A stretch of DNA of 41,559 bases from JBJXHG01 sp046160865. Lineage in GTDB: Bacteria > Planctomycetota > UBA1135 > GCA-002686595. Numbering within the stretch: the first letter of the stretch is position 1; each line of letters starts with the position of its first letter. The position numbers and the translations under genes were made by a program. The notes beneath the pieces are model-generated. The model was not told where the DNA came from, did not search any database, and was given only the letters and a program-made list of their open reading frames with translations. Location: positions 1 to 41,559 of the forward strand of contig JBJXHG010000018.1 in the NCBI GenBank assembly GCA_046160865.1. Reading direction: 5' to 3'. Of this stretch, positions 41,084-41,559 are shown in pieces.

Positions 41084-41559
41084 GTGAAGTCGCACCGCAC
41101 CGAGCTCACGTTCGAGACCAAGTCGCGCGTCGCGTTCGTCAACATCACGCGCGCAGTCCAGGCGGCCATCCGCGCGAGCGGAATCGAGGAAGGCCTGTGC
41201 CTCGTCAACTCGATGCACATCACGTCGAGCGTGTTCATCAACGACGACGAGCGCGGTCTGCACGGCGACTACGAGCGCTGGCTCGAGCGCCTCGCGCCGC
41301 ACGAGCCCGTGTCGCAGTACCGTCACAACGACACGGGCGAGGACAACGCCGACGCGCACATGAAGCGCCAGGTGATGGGCCGCGAGGTCGTCGTCGCCAT
41401 CACGAAGGGCGAGCTCGATTTCGGACGCTGGCAGCCCGTGGTGAAAGTGCTTCGAGCGCGAAAGTCGCCCGTTCGCGCCGGCCCGGCGTCGCGCGATCCT
41501 CGGCGAATCGCGAGGATTCGCCTGCGGTCGCGCTCCTTGGTCCAACACGAACGGGCGAC
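41084..41559 (+). CDS. yjbQ: YjbQ/UPF0047-family protein, 3' end invaded by a repeat (partial)
   Basis: The GTG at 41084 begins a frame open to the window end. Residues 1-116 match the YjbQ family, small trimeric proteins described as having weak thiamine-phosphate synthase activity: VNITRAVQAAI, LCLVNSMHITSSVFINDDE, YRHNDTGEDNADAHMKRQVMGREVVVAIT, GELDFGRWQ. In other members about 25 more residues follow the GxWQ motif and close the barrel. Here the sequence switches, right after the conserved Trp-Gln, to the family A repeat (PVVKVLRARK and so on), so the normal C-terminus is missing or displaced beyond the window. Whether the product is functional is unclear. Confidence 0.85.
   Translation, partial: MKSHRTELTFETKSRVAFVNITRAVQAAIRASGIEEGLCLVNSMHITSSVFINDDERGLHGDYERWLERLAPHEPVSQYRHNDTGEDNADAHMKRQVMGREVVVAITKGELDFGRWQPVVKVLRARKSPVRAGPASRDPRRIARIRLRSRSLVQHERA
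41428..41559. repeat. family A element, copy 3, cut by the window edge
   Basis: CTGGCAGCCCGTGGTGAAAG matches the family A end, with CTAG replaced by CTGG. It continues through the central hairpin (GGCGAATCGCGAGGATTCGCC) and CGGTCGCGCTCCTTGG in the opposite orientation to copies 1 and 2. By comparison with the 167-bp copies about 35 bp are missing past the window end. It starts inside the yjbQ reading frame. Confidence 0.85.

Overview
The window is about 41.6 kb of GC-rich bacterial chromosome, most likely from a planctomycete (Planctomycetota). The evidence is mixed. A secreted beta-helix protein (417-2162) ends in a Cys-rich module of a type I associate with the marine Pla163/Saltatorellus-like planctomycete group (family memory, not a search). 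ECF sigma factors are paired with a very large Ser/Thr kinase-TPR protein. There are many predicted lipoproteins, and a lysine/arginine-rich histone-like protein sits beside HU. I see no rRNA, tRNA, CRISPR array, prophage or transposase gene.

Layout. 1-3116: a secreted beta-helix protein with an ECF sigma factor upstream. 3661-10843, all minus strand: an operon-like run, membrane protein > cmk > plsC > SGNH esterase > rpsA > lipoprotein > tyrS, which is the common cmk-plsC-rpsA neighbourhood with additions. 11412-14004: a small ORF, a ChbG/YdjC-type deacetylase with a signal peptide, and a YebC-family regulator. 14611-19582: a divergent ECF sigma factor and giant Ser/Thr kinase. 20342-23452: a secreted PPC-like protein, then an apparent serine-biosynthesis pair (SerB-like phosphatase, class V aminotransferase). 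23562-28335: a lipoprotein with an HExxH motif and, divergently, a DUF4382/DUF5666-like lipoprotein. 29655-30101: H1-like protein plus HU, followed by a strong terminator. 30428-35383: metG, a tandem LAB_N membrane protein, a GT2 glycosyltransferase and an ArnT-like glycosyltransferase. 35309-37380: a two-component system whose kinase gene overlaps the ArnT-like gene tail to tail. 37573-41559: an EI24-like membrane protein, glutaryl-CoA dehydrogenase, a secreted protein with two similar halves, and a yjbQ gene that runs off the window.

The most striking content lies between genes. At least three unrelated families of 160-185 bp near-palindromic repeats occur, and intact copies begin and end with CTAG. 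Family A has two full 167 bp copies and one copy cut by the window edge. Family B has six full or near-full copies plus partial ones. Family C has one copy of about 163 bp. They look like non-autonomous insertion elements (MITEs) sharing a CTAG-type target. The right ends of three family B elements carry the stop codon of the neighbouring minus-strand gene. One family A element enters the conserved 3' part of yjbQ. Two elements fill almost the whole gap upstream of cmk and of the response regulator.

Functional links, by inference: the GT2/LAB_N/ArnT cluster beside a PmrAB-like two-component system suggests a regulated lipid A or envelope glycan modification locus. The H1-like/HU pair is a nucleoid operon. 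Element boundaries were read by eye and may be off by 1-3 bases.
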